Shown: positions 9,335 to 18,204, numbered from the stretch's first letter. The stretch is 64,000 bases of DNA from Actinopolymorpha pittospori (GCF_014873875.1 NZ_JADBEM010000001.1:8060001-8124000); one strand, 5' to 3'. Notes: generated from the sequence alone by a model not told the origin. Made by a program: numbers and translations.

Positions 9335-10234
9335 TCAGACCATCGGCTTGCCGAGTTCGGCGCTGATCTTGGCCAGCTGAGCCAGTCGGACCTCGGTCGA
9401 CGGGTGGGTCGAGAAGAGCCGGCCGAGCGACTTGCCGACCGCGGCCGGGGCGAAGAAGAACGCCTGTGCCGGCTGGGCACGTCGCAGGTCCTGCTGGGGG
9501 ATCTGCTGCATGTCGTCGGAGATCCGGGTCAGGGCCGACGCCAGCGCCGACGGCTGGCCGGTGAGGTGCGCGGCCGCCCGGTCAGCGGCGAGCTCACGGT
9601 AGCGGGACAGCGCCCGGGTGAGCAGGAAGCTGATCACGTAGACCACGATGCTGGACAACCAGACCACGGCGAAGACCAGCGCAGCGTTGTTGTCGCGACT
9701 GCGGCCGATGCCGGAGTACATCCCGAACCGCGCGATCAGTCCGGCCAGGACACCCAGGAACGACGCGATGGTCATCACCGCGACGTCGCGGTGCGCGATG
9801 TGGGAGAGCTCGTGGGCGAGCACACCCTCGAGTTCGTTCTGGTCGAGCCTGCGGAGCAGACCCGTGGTGACGCACAGAACGGAGTTCTTCTGGTTACGCC
9901 CGGTCGCGAAGGCGTTGGGCAGCGCCATGTCGGCGACCGCCACCCGAGGTTTCGGCATGTCGGCGAGCGCGCACAGCCGGTCGACGATGGCGTGCAGGTC
10001 CGGCGCCTCCTCCGGAGACACCACCCGCGCCCGCATCGCGGCCAGCGCGATCTTGTCCGAGAAGAACCACTGAGCGATCAGGAAGCCGCCAGCGATGATG
10101 ATCACCCAGGCGATGGCCACTCCCGCGGCGATCACCGCGCCGATGGCCACGACGTAGAGCAGGCCCAGGAAGAACATCACCAGGACCATGCGAGAGGTCA
10201 GACCTCGGTCGGGTTGGAATCGAGTGCTAGCCAT
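9335..10234 (-). CDS. htpX: Zinc metalloprotease HtpX
   Basis: Integral membrane protease of family M48 that removes damaged membrane proteins. It has two N-terminal membrane helices, the zinc motif HELSH in VLAHELSHIAHRD, two further hydrophobic helices after it, and a downstream ELAADRAA block supplying the third zinc ligand. At 299 residues it is full length. An AAGGAG ribosome site precedes the ATG. It sits inside the psp operon, where it would act with PspA in envelope quality control. Confidence 0.93.
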   Translation of the reverse strand: MASTRFQPDRGLTSRMVLVMFFLGLLYVVAIGAVIAAGVAIAWVIIIAGGFLIAQWFFSDKIALAAMRARVVSPEEAPDLHAIVDRLCALADMPKPRVAVADMALPNAFATGRNQKNSVLCVTTGLLRRLDQNELEGVLAHELSHIAHRDVAVMTIASFLGVLAGLIARFGMYSGIGRSRDNNAALVFAVVWLSSIVVYVISFLLTRALSRYRELAADRAAAHLTGQPSALASALTRISDDMQQIPQQDLRRAQPAQAFFFAPAAVGKSLGRLFSTHPSTEVRLAQLAKISAELGKPMV

Positions 10235-10274
10235 GTTGCTTCACCGCTCCTTGAAGAGTCACTCCATACGACGA

Positions 10275-10364
10275 CGCGCGAGCGCCCAAATGTTCCCGGC
10301 GCTCGCGCGTTTGGAGGTATGACTTCGACCACCCGCCGTGGCCCCGGTTGGGCTCTAACCGGGG
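10275..10364. terminator. Intercistronic hairpins between pspAA and htpX
   Basis: Two structures lie in this gap. One is a perfect 12-bp stem (CGCGCGAGCGCC at 10275-10286 with its complement at 10298-10309, 11-nt loop). The other is an 8-bp stem (CCCCGGTT/AACCGGGG, 10342-10364) whose loop covers the TAG stop of pspAA. There is no T tract. They could attenuate or process the operon transcript so that pspA-pspAA is made in excess over htpX-pspAB; this is inferred. Confidence 0.55.
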
Positions 10365-10633
10365 ATTAGTCCCTCTTCGCCCAGGATTTCCTTCACCTGC
10401 TCGACCGTGGCGTCCTCCGGCGGAAGGAACAGATCGGACTCCTCCAGGGAGTCGTCCGGCAGCTTGCTGCCGACCGCGCGAACCTGGGCGAGCAGAGCCG
10501 CCAGGGCGGCCCGGAAGGCCTCCTCGTCACCCGCGTTGACCGCGGACTCGAGGCGACCGTCGAGTTCGTTCAGGGAGTCGAGGTGCTCGTTGGCGACCTT
10601 GAGCTGCCCTTCGCCGAGAATCCGGACGATCAC
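10355..10633 (-). CDS. pspAA: PspA-associated protein PspAA
   Basis: A 92-residue protein starting at GTG, which overlaps the pspA stop by 4 bp (GTGA), so it is translated with pspA. It begins MIVRILGEGQ and has the length and composition of the PspAA family, which always sits beside PspA in actinobacteria. It is thought to act in the PspA stress complex; its mechanism is not known. Its stop codon lies in the loop of a small hairpin. Confidence 0.85.
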   Translation of the reverse strand: MIVRILGEGQLKVANEHLDSLNELDGRLESAVNAGDEEAFRAALAALLAQVRAVGSKLPDDSLEESDLFLPPEDATVEQVKEILGEEGLIPG

Positions 10634-11454
10634 GATCCCTCACCTTGCCTCTGCGGCTGCTCCGGCGCGGGCTGAGTCGACTGCTGCGACGTGGACGGCG
10701 TGGCCTGACCGGGGGTGCCCTGACCCTCGATCTGCCTCGGCGCCTCGGTGCTGCCGCCGCCGAGCTGCGCCTTCATCGCGGCCAACTCGCTTTCGACGTC
10801 GTTGCCAGACGCCATCCGCTCGAGTTCGAGCGAAATGTCGTCCTTGCTCGTTCCGGTCACGTCGTCCAGAGCGCCCGAGGCGAGCAGCTCGTCGATCGCA
10901 CCGGAGCGGGCCTGCAGCTCGGCCGTCTTGTCCTCGGCGCGTTGGACCGCGAGGCCGACATCGCTCATCTCCTCGGAGATGCCGGTGAACGCCTCGCCGA
11001 CCCGGGTCTGCGCCTCGGCGGCCGTGTAGGTCGCCTTGATGGTTTCCTTCTTGGTGCGGAAGGCCTCCACCTTGGTCTGCAGGCGCTGTGCCGCGAGGGT
11101 GAGCTTCTCCTCTTCACCCTGCAGGGTCGCGTGCTGGGTGCTCAGGTCGGTGACCTGCTGCTCGACCCCGGAGCGGCGGGTGAGTGCCTCGCGGGCGAGG
11201 TCCTCACGGCCCATGGACAGGGCCTTCTGCGCCTGGTCCTTCAACTTCGAGCTCTGCTGGTGCAGCTGGTTCATCTGGAGCTCGAGACGCTTGCGGCTGG
11301 TCGCGACGTCAGCGACACCACGCCGAACCTTCTGGAGCATCTCCAGCTGCTTCTGGTACGAGTAGTCGAGAGTCTCGCGCGGGTCCTCGGCACGGTCCAA
11401 CGCCTTGTTGGCTTTCGCGCGGAAGATCATCGCGAAGCGGTTGAGAATACCCAT
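10630..11454 (-). CDS. pspA: PspA/IM30-family membrane-stress protein
   Basis: A 274-residue coiled-coil protein, beginning MGILNRFAMIFRAKANKALD, the amphipathic helix that binds stressed membrane. A long heptad-rich region spans about 25-190, and a Gln/Pro/Ser-rich disordered tail (about 225-274) is longer than in E. coli PspA. It is an ESCRT-III-like membrane-repair protein. It heads the operon pspA-pspAA-htpX-pspAB. No PspF-type or sigma-54 system is visible nearby, as expected for actinobacteria. Confidence 0.93.
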   Translation of the reverse strand: MGILNRFAMIFRAKANKALDRAEDPRETLDYSYQKQLEMLQKVRRGVADVATSRKRLELQMNQLHQQSSKLKDQAQKALSMGREDLAREALTRRSGVEQQVTDLSTQHATLQGEEEKLTLAAQRLQTKVEAFRTKKETIKATYTAAEAQTRVGEAFTGISEEMSDVGLAVQRAEDKTAELQARSGAIDELLASGALDDVTGTSKDDISLELERMASGNDVESELAAMKAQLGGGSTEAPRQIEGQGTPGQATPSTSQQSTQPAPEQPQRQGEGS

Positions 11455-11789
11455 CGAGGTCGGCCGCCCCCTTCGTCTCCAGGCCGGTCGTGCTCCCCGT
11501 GCCGGTCGGCACGGGACGGCGTCGTGTGTGCGATCACCCTATTCCGGAGAACGAACGAGGGCGACCCCGCCTCCCCGGGCATACCCAGGAGATACCGGTA
11601 ATGCTGGACGCCTTCGCCGACGTCCGTTATCAAGGGGACTCCGTGGAGGCACGAAAAGCAAGCGTCCCTCGCCGGCCCGGCCCCCGGGAGGGTCGCAGGA
11701 CCCTCTCTGTACGGGGAAGGTAACACCAGGACCCTTCCCGGCCAGGGAGGGGGCGTTCATACCTTTGCCAAGCCGTTACTCTGTGGAAC
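11455..11789. promoter_or_regulatory. Divergent intergenic region, pspA / DUF3043 gene
   Basis: These 335 bp must hold the promoters of both pspA (minus strand) and the DUF3043 gene (plus strand). One imperfect palindrome centred on GGCC is visible at about 11732-11752 (CCCTTCCCGG paired with CCAGGGAGGG, one mismatch and one wobble), 38 bp before the DUF3043 start. I cannot assign -10/-35 boxes with confidence. Confidence 0.4.
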
Positions 11790-12389
11790 GTGTTCCGACG
11801 CCGTACGACCACTGAGCCGGCCCCCGCCGAGACGGTCACCGAGCCCGCGCCCTCCGACAGGGTGGGTGGCAAGGGACGACCGACTCCCAAGCGCCGAGAG
11901 GCCGAGCAGGCCCGCAAGACCCGGGTCAGCGCGCCGCGCGACCGCAAGGAAGCGATGCGGCAGCAACGGGACAAGTCCCGCGCGGAGCGCTCCAAGATGC
12001 AGCAGGCCATGGCAACGGGCGACGACCGTTACCTGCCTGCCCGTGACAAGGGGCCCGTCCGCCGGTTCGTCCGCGACTTCGTCGACTCGCGGCGCACCCC
12101 GGCGGAATACCTCCTGCCCTACTTCCTCGTGATCTTCATCTTCATGACGCTGCCGATCCCGTCGGTCCGGGTCATCGCGACCTACCTCTGGCTGGTCGCG
12201 ATCATCGTCGTCCCGCTCGACCTGATCTTCCTGTCTCGTCGACTGAAGAAGCAGCTGCGCGAGGAGTTCCCCAACGAGAGCCACCGCGGGGCGGTCTCCT
12301 ACGGCGTCATGCGGTCGACCCAGATCCGCCGGCTGCGCCTGCCCAAGCCGCAGGTCAGGCCGGGTGGCAAGCCGATGAACAAGGACTGA
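11790..12389 (+). CDS. DUF3043 membrane protein
   Basis: A 199-residue protein with a charged, Lys/Arg/Ala-rich cytoplasmic N-terminus (about residues 1-105), then two membrane helices (TPAEYLLPYFLVIFIF and VIATYLWLVAIIVV) and a basic tail. This layout is that of the DUF3043 family, confined to actinobacteria and without an assigned function. The start is GTG at 11790. It is convergent with a small gene and separated from it by a hairpin. Confidence 0.82.
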   Translation: MFRRRTTTEPAPAETVTEPAPSDRVGGKGRPTPKRREAEQARKTRVSAPRDRKEAMRQQRDKSRAERSKMQQAMATGDDRYLPARDKGPVRRFVRDFVDSRRTPAEYLLPYFLVIFIFMTLPIPSVRVIATYLWLVAIIVVPLDLIFLSRRLKKQLREEFPNESHRGAVSYGVMRSTQIRRLRLPKPQVRPGGKPMNKD

Positions 12390-12399
12390 GCACGGACGC

Positions 12400-12425
12400 G
12401 GGCCGGACGCGCAACCGTCCGGCTC
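12400..12425. terminator. Bidirectional terminator-like hairpin
   Basis: A perfect 8-bp stem GCCGGACG (12402-12409) / CGTCCGGC (12416-12423) with a 6-nt loop lies between two convergent genes. There is no T run. Confidence 0.55.
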
Positions 12426-12452
12426 CCGACCGGGATGCCGCCGGTACGGATC

Positions 12453-12662
12453 TCACTCCTGCGGGTGCAGGCTCATCGGGCCGTAGACCTCACGTCCGGC
12501 CTCGAGCAGAGTCACCTGGTCGACGCCGGTTTGGACCAGGTCGCGCCAGATCTCGCCGATCCAGCTCTCGGCGTCGCTTTGGGATGGGAACTCGCTGCGG
12601 GCGAGCTCGCCGGCGTCGACAGGATTGCCCTCGGTGTCTTCGAGTCGCCACGTCCACGTCAT
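12453..12662 (-). CDS. Small conserved hypothetical protein, 69 aa
   Basis: It begins MTWTWRLEDTEG and contains SQSDAESWIGEIWRDL and a C-terminal EVYGPMSL. I recognise this as a small protein widely conserved in actinobacteria, acidic and Trp-rich, with no known role. The ATG at 12662 gives the conserved N-terminus; upstream in-frame codons are not needed. It stands alone between the DUF3043 gene and the cobalamin riboswitch. Confidence 0.7.
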   Translation of the reverse strand: MTWTWRLEDTEGNPVDAGELARSEFPSQSDAESWIGEIWRDLVQTGVDQVTLLEAGREVYGPMSLHPQE

Positions 12663-12835
12663 GAAAGCCGAGCTTAGAGGCTGCGCGGTCCACGAGGGCC
12701 GACGCCGACCGGGCCCGGCCGCCCGCCTCCGGCGCGGCAGGACGGTCAGGTCCCCCATTGGTAGCGGTGCCCGCGCGACGCGCGATCAGCTTTGACTTCC
12801 AGACCCTGCCGTGAGACCGTCCGTCCTGCACGACG

Positions 12836-13030
12836 TCATCGGTCGAGGCCACGGCCTCGCTCCAGGGGAAGCCGGTCGAAGTCCGGCGCTGACCCGCAAC
12901 CGTAGGCCGCGTGCCCGGCGTTCGATCAGACCCGGGTTTGCGCGCGGCGAGCCGGAGCACTTGGCGGTGACGACCGGCTCCACGACACCCGTCGAGGTCT
13001 ACGGGCGGAGCGCGGGTCAGGCACCCGAGC
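12836..13030 (+). promoter_or_regulatory. Cobalamin riboswitch
   Basis: The conserved core is present: GGGGAAGCCGGT at 12865-12876, the hairpin GCCGGTCGAAGTCCGGC (12870-12886), then CGCTGACCCGCAACCGTA (12887-12904), the adenosylcobalamin-aptamer signature. A downstream GAGCCGGAGCAC block (about 12949-12960) fits the later helices. Outer limits are approximate. It precedes the SCO2322-type gene and the ECF transporter genes, so B12 would repress uptake. A GC-rich hairpin region at about 13038-13075, just before the ribosome site, could be the expression platform. Confidence 0.9.
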
Positions 13031-13131
13031 CCTGCCCTCGGCTGCGGCGTTCCCCGCCGTTTCAGCCGGGGGCGTTCTCGTGTCCGGTCCCCCTTCGCTC
13101 GGCCGTGACCGAACACCTGGGAGGACACCCG

Positions 13132-13932
13132 ATGAGGCGGAGCAGCACGGCCCGGACGGGCCGCATCGCCGGCCCTCTCTCCACCGCGCTCCTGACCACG
13201 CTGACCCTGGCACTCGCCGTGGGCCTGCTCACCACGACCGTCGGCGCCGGCGTCGCGCAGGCGGCGGCCTACCGCTACTGGGGCTACTTCCAGTGGAAGG
13301 ACGGCGCCTGGACCCTCGCGAGCGTCGGTCCGGCGTCGGTGACCCCCGCGGACGGCGCCGTCGAGGGTTGGCGTTTCGCCGTCTCGCCCGAGAACAGCGC
13401 CCCTCGCGTCCCCCGGGCAGCCGGCGACTTCGGGCAGATCTGCGGGAGCACCCCTGCCCAGGCCGGCCACAAGCGCGTCGCCCTCGTGGTCGACGCCGGC
13501 CTCGCTGCGGACGCGCCGTCCGGTGAGTCCGCACCGAAGCCGCGCGGCGCCTGCGCCGTCGTCGACCCGAAGGCGACGTCCGCCCAGGTCGTCGCCGCGG
13601 TCGCCGAGGTCCGGGAGCAGAAGGGCATCATCTGCGCGATCGACTCCTTCCCGTCGACCGGATGCGGCGACCCGGTCGACAAGGTGCCCGCGGTGCCCTC
13701 GCCGGAGCCGACGGTGCAGTTGGTCCTGCCCGCGGCCGCGACACCGAGCCCGACCGCGACCGCCCGCAACGCCGCCGACCAGAGACCCGACGGGGCCACC
13801 CCGAGCGCCGCGTCCGACTCCGACGGCGACAGCTTCCCGATCCTCCCCGTCCTCGCCGTGGTCCTGGTGATCGTGCTGGTGGCGGGCGGTGTGGCCGTAC
13901 GCCGGCATCGCGCGGCCGAGCAGGACAGCTGA
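13132..13932 (+). CDS. SCO2322-family secreted, membrane-anchored protein of B12 ECF locus
   Basis: A 266-residue protein with a Sec-type signal peptide (basic start, hydrophobic core, AQAAA cleavage region near residue 45), an extracellular domain containing the AYRYWGYFQW block, a Pro/Ala/Thr-rich stalk, and one C-terminal membrane helix (ILPVLAVVLVIVLVAGGVAV) followed by a basic tail. GGGAGG precedes the ATG. It is the first gene after the cobalamin riboswitch and precedes EcfT by 4 bp, so it is probably an extracytoplasmic accessory of the importer, perhaps in substrate capture. That role is inferred from context. Confidence 0.75.
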   Translation: MRRSSTARTGRIAGPLSTALLTTLTLALAVGLLTTTVGAGVAQAAAYRYWGYFQWKDGAWTLASVGPASVTPADGAVEGWRFAVSPENSAPRVPRAAGDFGQICGSTPAQAGHKRVALVVDAGLAADAPSGESAPKPRGACAVVDPKATSAQVVAAVAEVREQKGIICAIDSFPSTGCGDPVDKVPAVPSPEPTVQLVLPAAATPSPTATARNAADQRPDGATPSAASDSDGDSFPILPVLAVVLVIVLVAGGVAVRRHRAAEQDS

Positions 13933-13936
13933 CCAG

Positions 13937-15058
13937 ATGCGTTCCGTCCACCGCCCCACGCTCCCGCGAAACCTGCATCCGGGAGCCTGGTGGCTGTGGG
14001 CGCTCGGCCTCGCGACCGCGGCGAGCCGCACCACCAACCCGCTGTTGCTGGTTCTGGTGCTCGCCGTCGCCGGCTACGTCGTCACGGCCCGCAGGAGTTC
14101 GGCTCCCTGGGCCCGTTCCTACACGGCGTTCCTCAAACTCGGCCTGGTCGTGATCGCAATCCGGGTGGTCTTCCAGTGCCTGTTCGGCGCCGCCGTGACC
14201 GGACGCGTCGTCCTCTTCACCATCCCGCAGGTGCCGCTGCCGGGGTGGATGGAGGGGATCCGGCTCGGCGGGGCGGTCACGGCGGAGGCGCTGGCGTCCT
14301 CGGCGTACGACGGCCTGCGGCTCGCCACGGTCCTCGCGTGTGTCGGCGCGGCCAACGCCCTCGCCAACCCCAAGCGGCTGCTGGCCACGATGCCCGGCGC
14401 GTTGTACGAGCTCGGCGTGGCGGTCGTCGTGGCGATGACGTTCGCGCCGCAACTCGTCACCGACGCCACAAGAATCCGCTCCGCGCGGCGGCTGCGCGGC
14501 CAGGTCGACCGCGGTCCACGGATGCTGCGGTCCACGGCGGTTCCGCTGCTGGAGGGAGCGCTCGAGCGCTCGCTCGCGCTGGCGGCGGCGATGGACTCGC
14601 GCGGCTACGGCCGGCTCGGCACGGTCTCGCGCCGTACCCGGCTCGTGACGGGCATCCTCGTAATCGGCGGCCTGGTGGGAGTCTGCGCCGGCACCTACGG
14701 ACTGCTCGACGCGAGCGGCGGACCGTTGTTCGGGCTACCGGTCCTGGTGGCCGGCGCGCTCGCCGCCGTGGCCGGCCTCGCGCTGGGCGGCCGGCGCGCC
14801 ATCCGCACGAAGTACCGCCCCGATCCGTGGGCGCTTCCGGAGTGGCTGGTCGCGGCGAGCGGCGCCGCCGTCGCGGCCGCGTTCGTCTGGTCCGCGTCGA
14901 CCGGAGTCGACGGTCTCGTCGTCCCCACGGTGCCGCTCGGCGTCCCCACACTTCCGCTCCTTCCCGCCGGTGGGGTCCTGGTGGCGCTGCTCCCGGCCTG
15001 GCTCGCGCCGCCGCCACCGAGGTCCGTCCCCAGCCCCGCGACGGAGGTGCTCGCGTGA
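13937..15058 (+). CDS. ecfT: ECF transporter transmembrane protein EcfT (CbiQ family)
   Basis: A 373-residue membrane protein with multiple hydrophobic helices. It contains the EcfT coupling segments SARRLRGQVDRG (about 186) and AAAMDSRGYGR (about 216), matching the A-R-G signatures that contact the two ATPase domains. It links the S component to the ATPase in a group II ECF importer. The stop overlaps the GTG of the ATPase gene (GTGA). Under the cobalamin riboswitch, the likely cargo is cobalamin or a precursor. Confidence 0.87.
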   Translation: MRSVHRPTLPRNLHPGAWWLWALGLATAASRTTNPLLLVLVLAVAGYVVTARRSSAPWARSYTAFLKLGLVVIAIRVVFQCLFGAAVTGRVVLFTIPQVPLPGWMEGIRLGGAVTAEALASSAYDGLRLATVLACVGAANALANPKRLLATMPGALYELGVAVVVAMTFAPQLVTDATRIRSARRLRGQVDRGPRMLRSTAVPLLEGALERSLALAAAMDSRGYGRLGTVSRRTRLVTGILVIGGLVGVCAGTYGLLDASGGPLFGLPVLVAGALAAVAGLALGGRRAIRTKYRPDPWALPEWLVAASGAAVAAAFVWSASTGVDGLVVPTVPLGVPTLPLLPAGGVLVALLPAWLAPPPPRSVPSPATEVLA

Positions 15059-16728
15059 TCAGGTTCGAGTCGGTGTCGATGCGGTACCCGGACAGTACGA
15101 ACCCCGTCCTGCACGACGCCACCTTCGAGATTCCGGAGGGTGAGCTGTGCCTGGTGGTCGGGCAGACCGGCACCGGGAAGACGACGTTGCTCCGGGCGAT
15201 CAACGGCCTCGTGCCGCACTTCACCGGCGGCACCCTGAGCGGGCGGGTACTCGTGGACGGCCGCGACACCCGGACTCATCGCCCCCGTGATCTCGCCGAC
15301 GTGGTCGGCCTGGTCGGACAGGACCCGCTCGCGAACTTCGTCACCGACACCGTCGAGGACGAGCTCGCCTACGGCATGGAGTCGCTCGGCCTCCCGCCCG
15401 ACGTGATGCGGACCCGGGTGGAGGAGACCCTCGACCTGCTCGGCCTGGCCGGCGTGCGCGGTCGGCCGATCGCGACCCTCTCCGGCGGGCAGCAGCAGCG
15501 GGTCGCGATCGGCGCCGTCCTCACCACGCACCCCCGGGTGCTCGTCCTGGACGAACCCACCTCGGCGCTCGACCCGCAGGCCGCCGAGGAGGTCCTGGCC
15601 GCGCTGCAACGCCTGGTCCACGACCTCGGCGTGACCGTCGTCCTGGCCGAGCACCGGCTGGAACGCGTGGTGGAGTACGCCGATCGCGTCGTTCTCGTTC
15701 CAGGGGACGGGCGGGCGCTCGAGGTCGGCCCACCGGCCCAGGTCCTGGCCTCCTCCTCGGTCGCGCCGCCGGTCGTCGAGCTCGGCCGGCTGGCCGGCTG
15801 GGATCCGCTTCCGCTGAGCGTCCGCGACGCCCGCCGGCTGGCCGGACCCCTGCGCGAGCGCCTCGCCGCGATCCCGCCGCCGGTCCGTGGTCGCGACGGC
15901 AATCACGGGATCGACCGTACGCACGGGACCGACGGGGATCCGCCTGCCGTCGCGTCGGCGCGCGGCCTCATCGTGACGTACGGCGGCGGCCGGACGGCAC
16001 GCTCCGGGCGGCGCCCGGCCCTGCGCGACCTCGACCTCGACGTCGCGCCGGGTGAGGTGGTCGCGTTGATGGGTCGCAACGGCGCGGGCAAGTCGACCCT
16101 GCTGAACGCGCTCGTCGGGCTGGTGCGCCCCACCGCCGGCACGCTGCGCGTCGCGGGCATCGACCCCACGCGGCACAAGCCGCGGGAGATCGCGCGGGCC
16201 GTGGGTCTGGTGCCGCAGGACCCGGGCGCACTGCTGTACGCCGAGACCGTCGCGCAGGAGTGCCGCCAGGCCGACCGCGACTTCGGCGCCGAGCCGGGAC
16301 GCTGCGCCGAGATCCTCGCGCGCCTCGCGCCGGGCGTACCCGACGACCGGCATCCCCGGGATCTCTCGGAGGGCCAGCGGCTGTGTCTGGCCCTCGCCGT
16401 CGTCCTCACCGGACGCCCACCCCTGCTCCTCCTCGACGAACCCACCCGTGGTCTCGACTACCTCGCCAAGGCCCGACTCGCCCGGATCGTCGAGGACCTC
16501 GTGGCGGAGGGCCGTGGAGTCGTGTTCGCGACCCACGACGTCGAACTCGTCGCCGAGATCGCGAGCCGGGTGGTCGTCCTCGCCGAGGGCGAGGTCGTGG
16601 CCGACGGACCGGTCGGCGCCGTGATCGCGGCCTCTCCGACGTTCGCCCCGCAGGTCGCGAAGATCCTCCGCCCCCTGCCCTGGCTCACCGTCGCCGACGT
16701 GGCGGCCGCCCTGGAGCACGCGTCGTGA
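15055..16728 (+). CDS. ecfA: ECF transporter ATPase, two fused ABC domains
   Basis: A 557-residue protein with two complete ABC ATPase domains. Domain 1 has Walker A GQTGTGKTT (about residue 35), signature LSGGQQQR and Walker B VLVLDEPTSALD. Domain 2 has GRNGAGKST (about residue 340), signature LSEGQRLCLA and LLLLDEPTRGLD. Both keep the Q-loop and switch-His regions (AEHRLE, ATHDVE). ECF systems normally use two separate subunits (EcfA1 and EcfA2); here they are fused. It powers uptake together with EcfT and the S component on either side. Confidence 0.93.
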   Translation: MIRFESVSMRYPDSTNPVLHDATFEIPEGELCLVVGQTGTGKTTLLRAINGLVPHFTGGTLSGRVLVDGRDTRTHRPRDLADVVGLVGQDPLANFVTDTVEDELAYGMESLGLPPDVMRTRVEETLDLLGLAGVRGRPIATLSGGQQQRVAIGAVLTTHPRVLVLDEPTSALDPQAAEEVLAALQRLVHDLGVTVVLAEHRLERVVEYADRVVLVPGDGRALEVGPPAQVLASSSVAPPVVELGRLAGWDPLPLSVRDARRLAGPLRERLAAIPPPVRGRDGNHGIDRTHGTDGDPPAVASARGLIVTYGGGRTARSGRRPALRDLDLDVAPGEVVALMGRNGAGKSTLLNALVGLVRPTAGTLRVAGIDPTRHKPREIARAVGLVPQDPGALLYAETVAQECRQADRDFGAEPGRCAEILARLAPGVPDDRHPRDLSEGQRLCLALAVVLTGRPPLLLLDEPTRGLDYLAKARLARIVEDLVAEGRGVVFATHDVELVAEIASRVVVLAEGEVVADGPVGAVIAASPTFAPQVAKILRPLPWLTVADVAAALEHAS

Positions 16729-16759
16729 GCCGGGCGGTCGCGGTCCCTCGGTCGGTGCC

Positions 16760-17683
16760 GTGACGAGCGTCCTCGCGCTGCGGCCCAGGTCCGCGCTCGC
16801 GCTGTTCCTCGCGTCGGTGGTGGGTCTGGTCGGCTTCGGGTGGCCGTTCCTCACCGGCGCCACGAGCACGCTCGCCGGCCACTCCGCGGACTCGCCGTAC
16901 CTCTTCCTGCTTCTGCTGCCCCTGGTGGTCGGGGTCGTCCTGGCCGAGCTCAGCGAGGGCGGGATGGACGCCAAGGCCGTCGCCATGCTCGGTGTCCTCG
17001 CCGCGGCCGGGACCGCCCTGCGTGCACTCAGCCCGGGGACCGGCGGGCTCGAACCCACGCTGTTCCTCGTCGTGGTGGCGGGGCGCGTCTTCGGGGCGGG
17101 GTTCGGCTACGCGCTGGGGACGACCGTGATCCTGGCGAGCTCGCTGGTGACCGCGGGCGTGGGTCCGTGGATGCCGTTCCAGATGGTCGGCCTGGCCTGG
17201 GTCGGCCTGCTCGCGGGACTCCTGCCGGTCGTCACGGGCCGGGCCGAACGCGTGCTGCTCGCGGTGTACGCCGGGGTCGCCGGCTTCGGTTACGGCGCCC
17301 TGCTCAACCTGTCGTTCTGGCCCTTCTCCCGCTCACTGCCGGAGGCGATGGCGTACGTGCCCGGCGACTCGACGGCCGCGAACCTGCGCCACTACGCGGC
17401 CTTTTACGTCACGACGTCGTTCGGGTGGGACTGCGTACGAGCGCTCGTGAACGCCGTCCTCGTGCTGGTCGCGGGACGGGTGGTGCTGGCGACCCTGCGA
17501 CGGGCGGCACGGCGGGCGGCGTTCGCGGCCACCACGTCCTTCGACGCACCCACGACGTCTCGTGGCGCGCCCCGCCTCCGTGAGCCCAGCCCGGAGGAGG
17601 ACGCTGGTGATCCGGAACGGCATGGTGGAGCGGGGCCTCAGGTGACGGGGCGGCCGGACACCACTTCCTGGACGAGCCCGTAG
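16760..17683 (+). CDS. ECF transporter S component (substrate-binding membrane protein)
   Basis: A 307-residue protein with about six membrane helices and family-typical stretches such as VAGFGYGALLNLSFWPF. S components bind the vitamin within the membrane. Given the upstream cobalamin riboswitch, B12 or a corrinoid is the best guess. The start is GTG, 31 bp after ecfA. The C-terminal ~50 residues are hydrophilic and the 3' end overlaps the convergent ClpP-like gene by 46 bp, so the last residues may be dispensable. Confidence 0.82.
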   Translation: MTSVLALRPRSALALFLASVVGLVGFGWPFLTGATSTLAGHSADSPYLFLLLLPLVVGVVLAELSEGGMDAKAVAMLGVLAAAGTALRALSPGTGGLEPTLFLVVVAGRVFGAGFGYALGTTVILASSLVTAGVGPWMPFQMVGLAWVGLLAGLLPVVTGRAERVLLAVYAGVAGFGYGALLNLSFWPFSRSLPEAMAYVPGDSTAANLRHYAAFYVTTSFGWDCVRALVNAVLVLVAGRVVLATLRRAARRAAFAATTSFDAPTTSRGAPRLREPSPEEDAGDPERHGGAGPQVTGRPDTTSWTSP

Positions 17684-18204
17684 CCGACCGCCTCCTGCGC
17701 CGTGAGGAAACGCCCCGCCCGCAGGTCCCGCAGGACCGCCTCGCCCTGACGGCCGGTCGCTTCGGAGAGCAGTTCGACGAGGGCGTCCCGCTGCCGGAGG
17801 TGCTCCTTCGCGTAGGTGTCCACCTCGCTCGCCGTCGCCTTGATCTCGGCCACCTTCGGTTCGCTGAGCTGGAAGCGCGCGTGCGGATAGGCGGTGCGTC
17901 GGGGAGCGGCCGCCAGCGCGCCGACAGCCGCGCCGCTCACCTCGCCAACGGCGACGGCGGTCAGCTCGGCCCGCAGGACGCGAAGCGTGTCGGCCAGACT
18001 CAGCGCCGCGCCGAACGTCCCGCCCGGGCAGGACAGGTGGAGCCGGATCGGGCTCCCGTCCATCGCTTCCAGGGTGAGCAACCGCGCGGCGGTCCGGGTC
18101 GCGCACTCGTCGTCAAGAAATCCTTGCGCCACCACGATCCGGCGTTCGAAGAGCTGTTCCTGAATGTAGGTGTCGAACGTCATCCGGTCGTCCCTCATCT
18201 TCAC
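17638..18204 (-). CDS. ClpP-like protein lacking the catalytic Ser and His
   Basis: A 188-residue ClpP-fold protein. The region matching the ClpP serine motif GQAASMGA reads GEVSGAAVG, so the catalytic serine position is Gly, with a Ser one residue earlier. The region matching the HQP histidine motif reads LSEP, so His is replaced. It should therefore be proteolytically inactive, or at best altered, like ClpR-type subunits. The GTG start overlaps the stop of the XRE regulator gene (GTGA), so both are made together. A role as a scaffold in a ClpP ring or as a partner of the regulator is inference. Confidence 0.75.
   Translation of the reverse strand: MKMRDDRMTFDTYIQEQLFERRIVVAQGFLDDECATRTAARLLTLEAMDGSPIRLHLSCPGGTFGAALSLADTLRVLRAELTAVAVGEVSGAAVGALAAAPRRTAYPHARFQLSEPKVAEIKATASEVDTYAKEHLRQRDALVELLSEATGRQGEAVLRDLRAGRFLTAQEAVGYGLVQEVVSGRPVT

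Noticed and set aside
14695..17058. 787-residue open frame opposite the ECF transporter genes
   Set aside because: Shadow frame: Arg/Gly/Asp-rich, no domain, opposite three genes with clear motifs.
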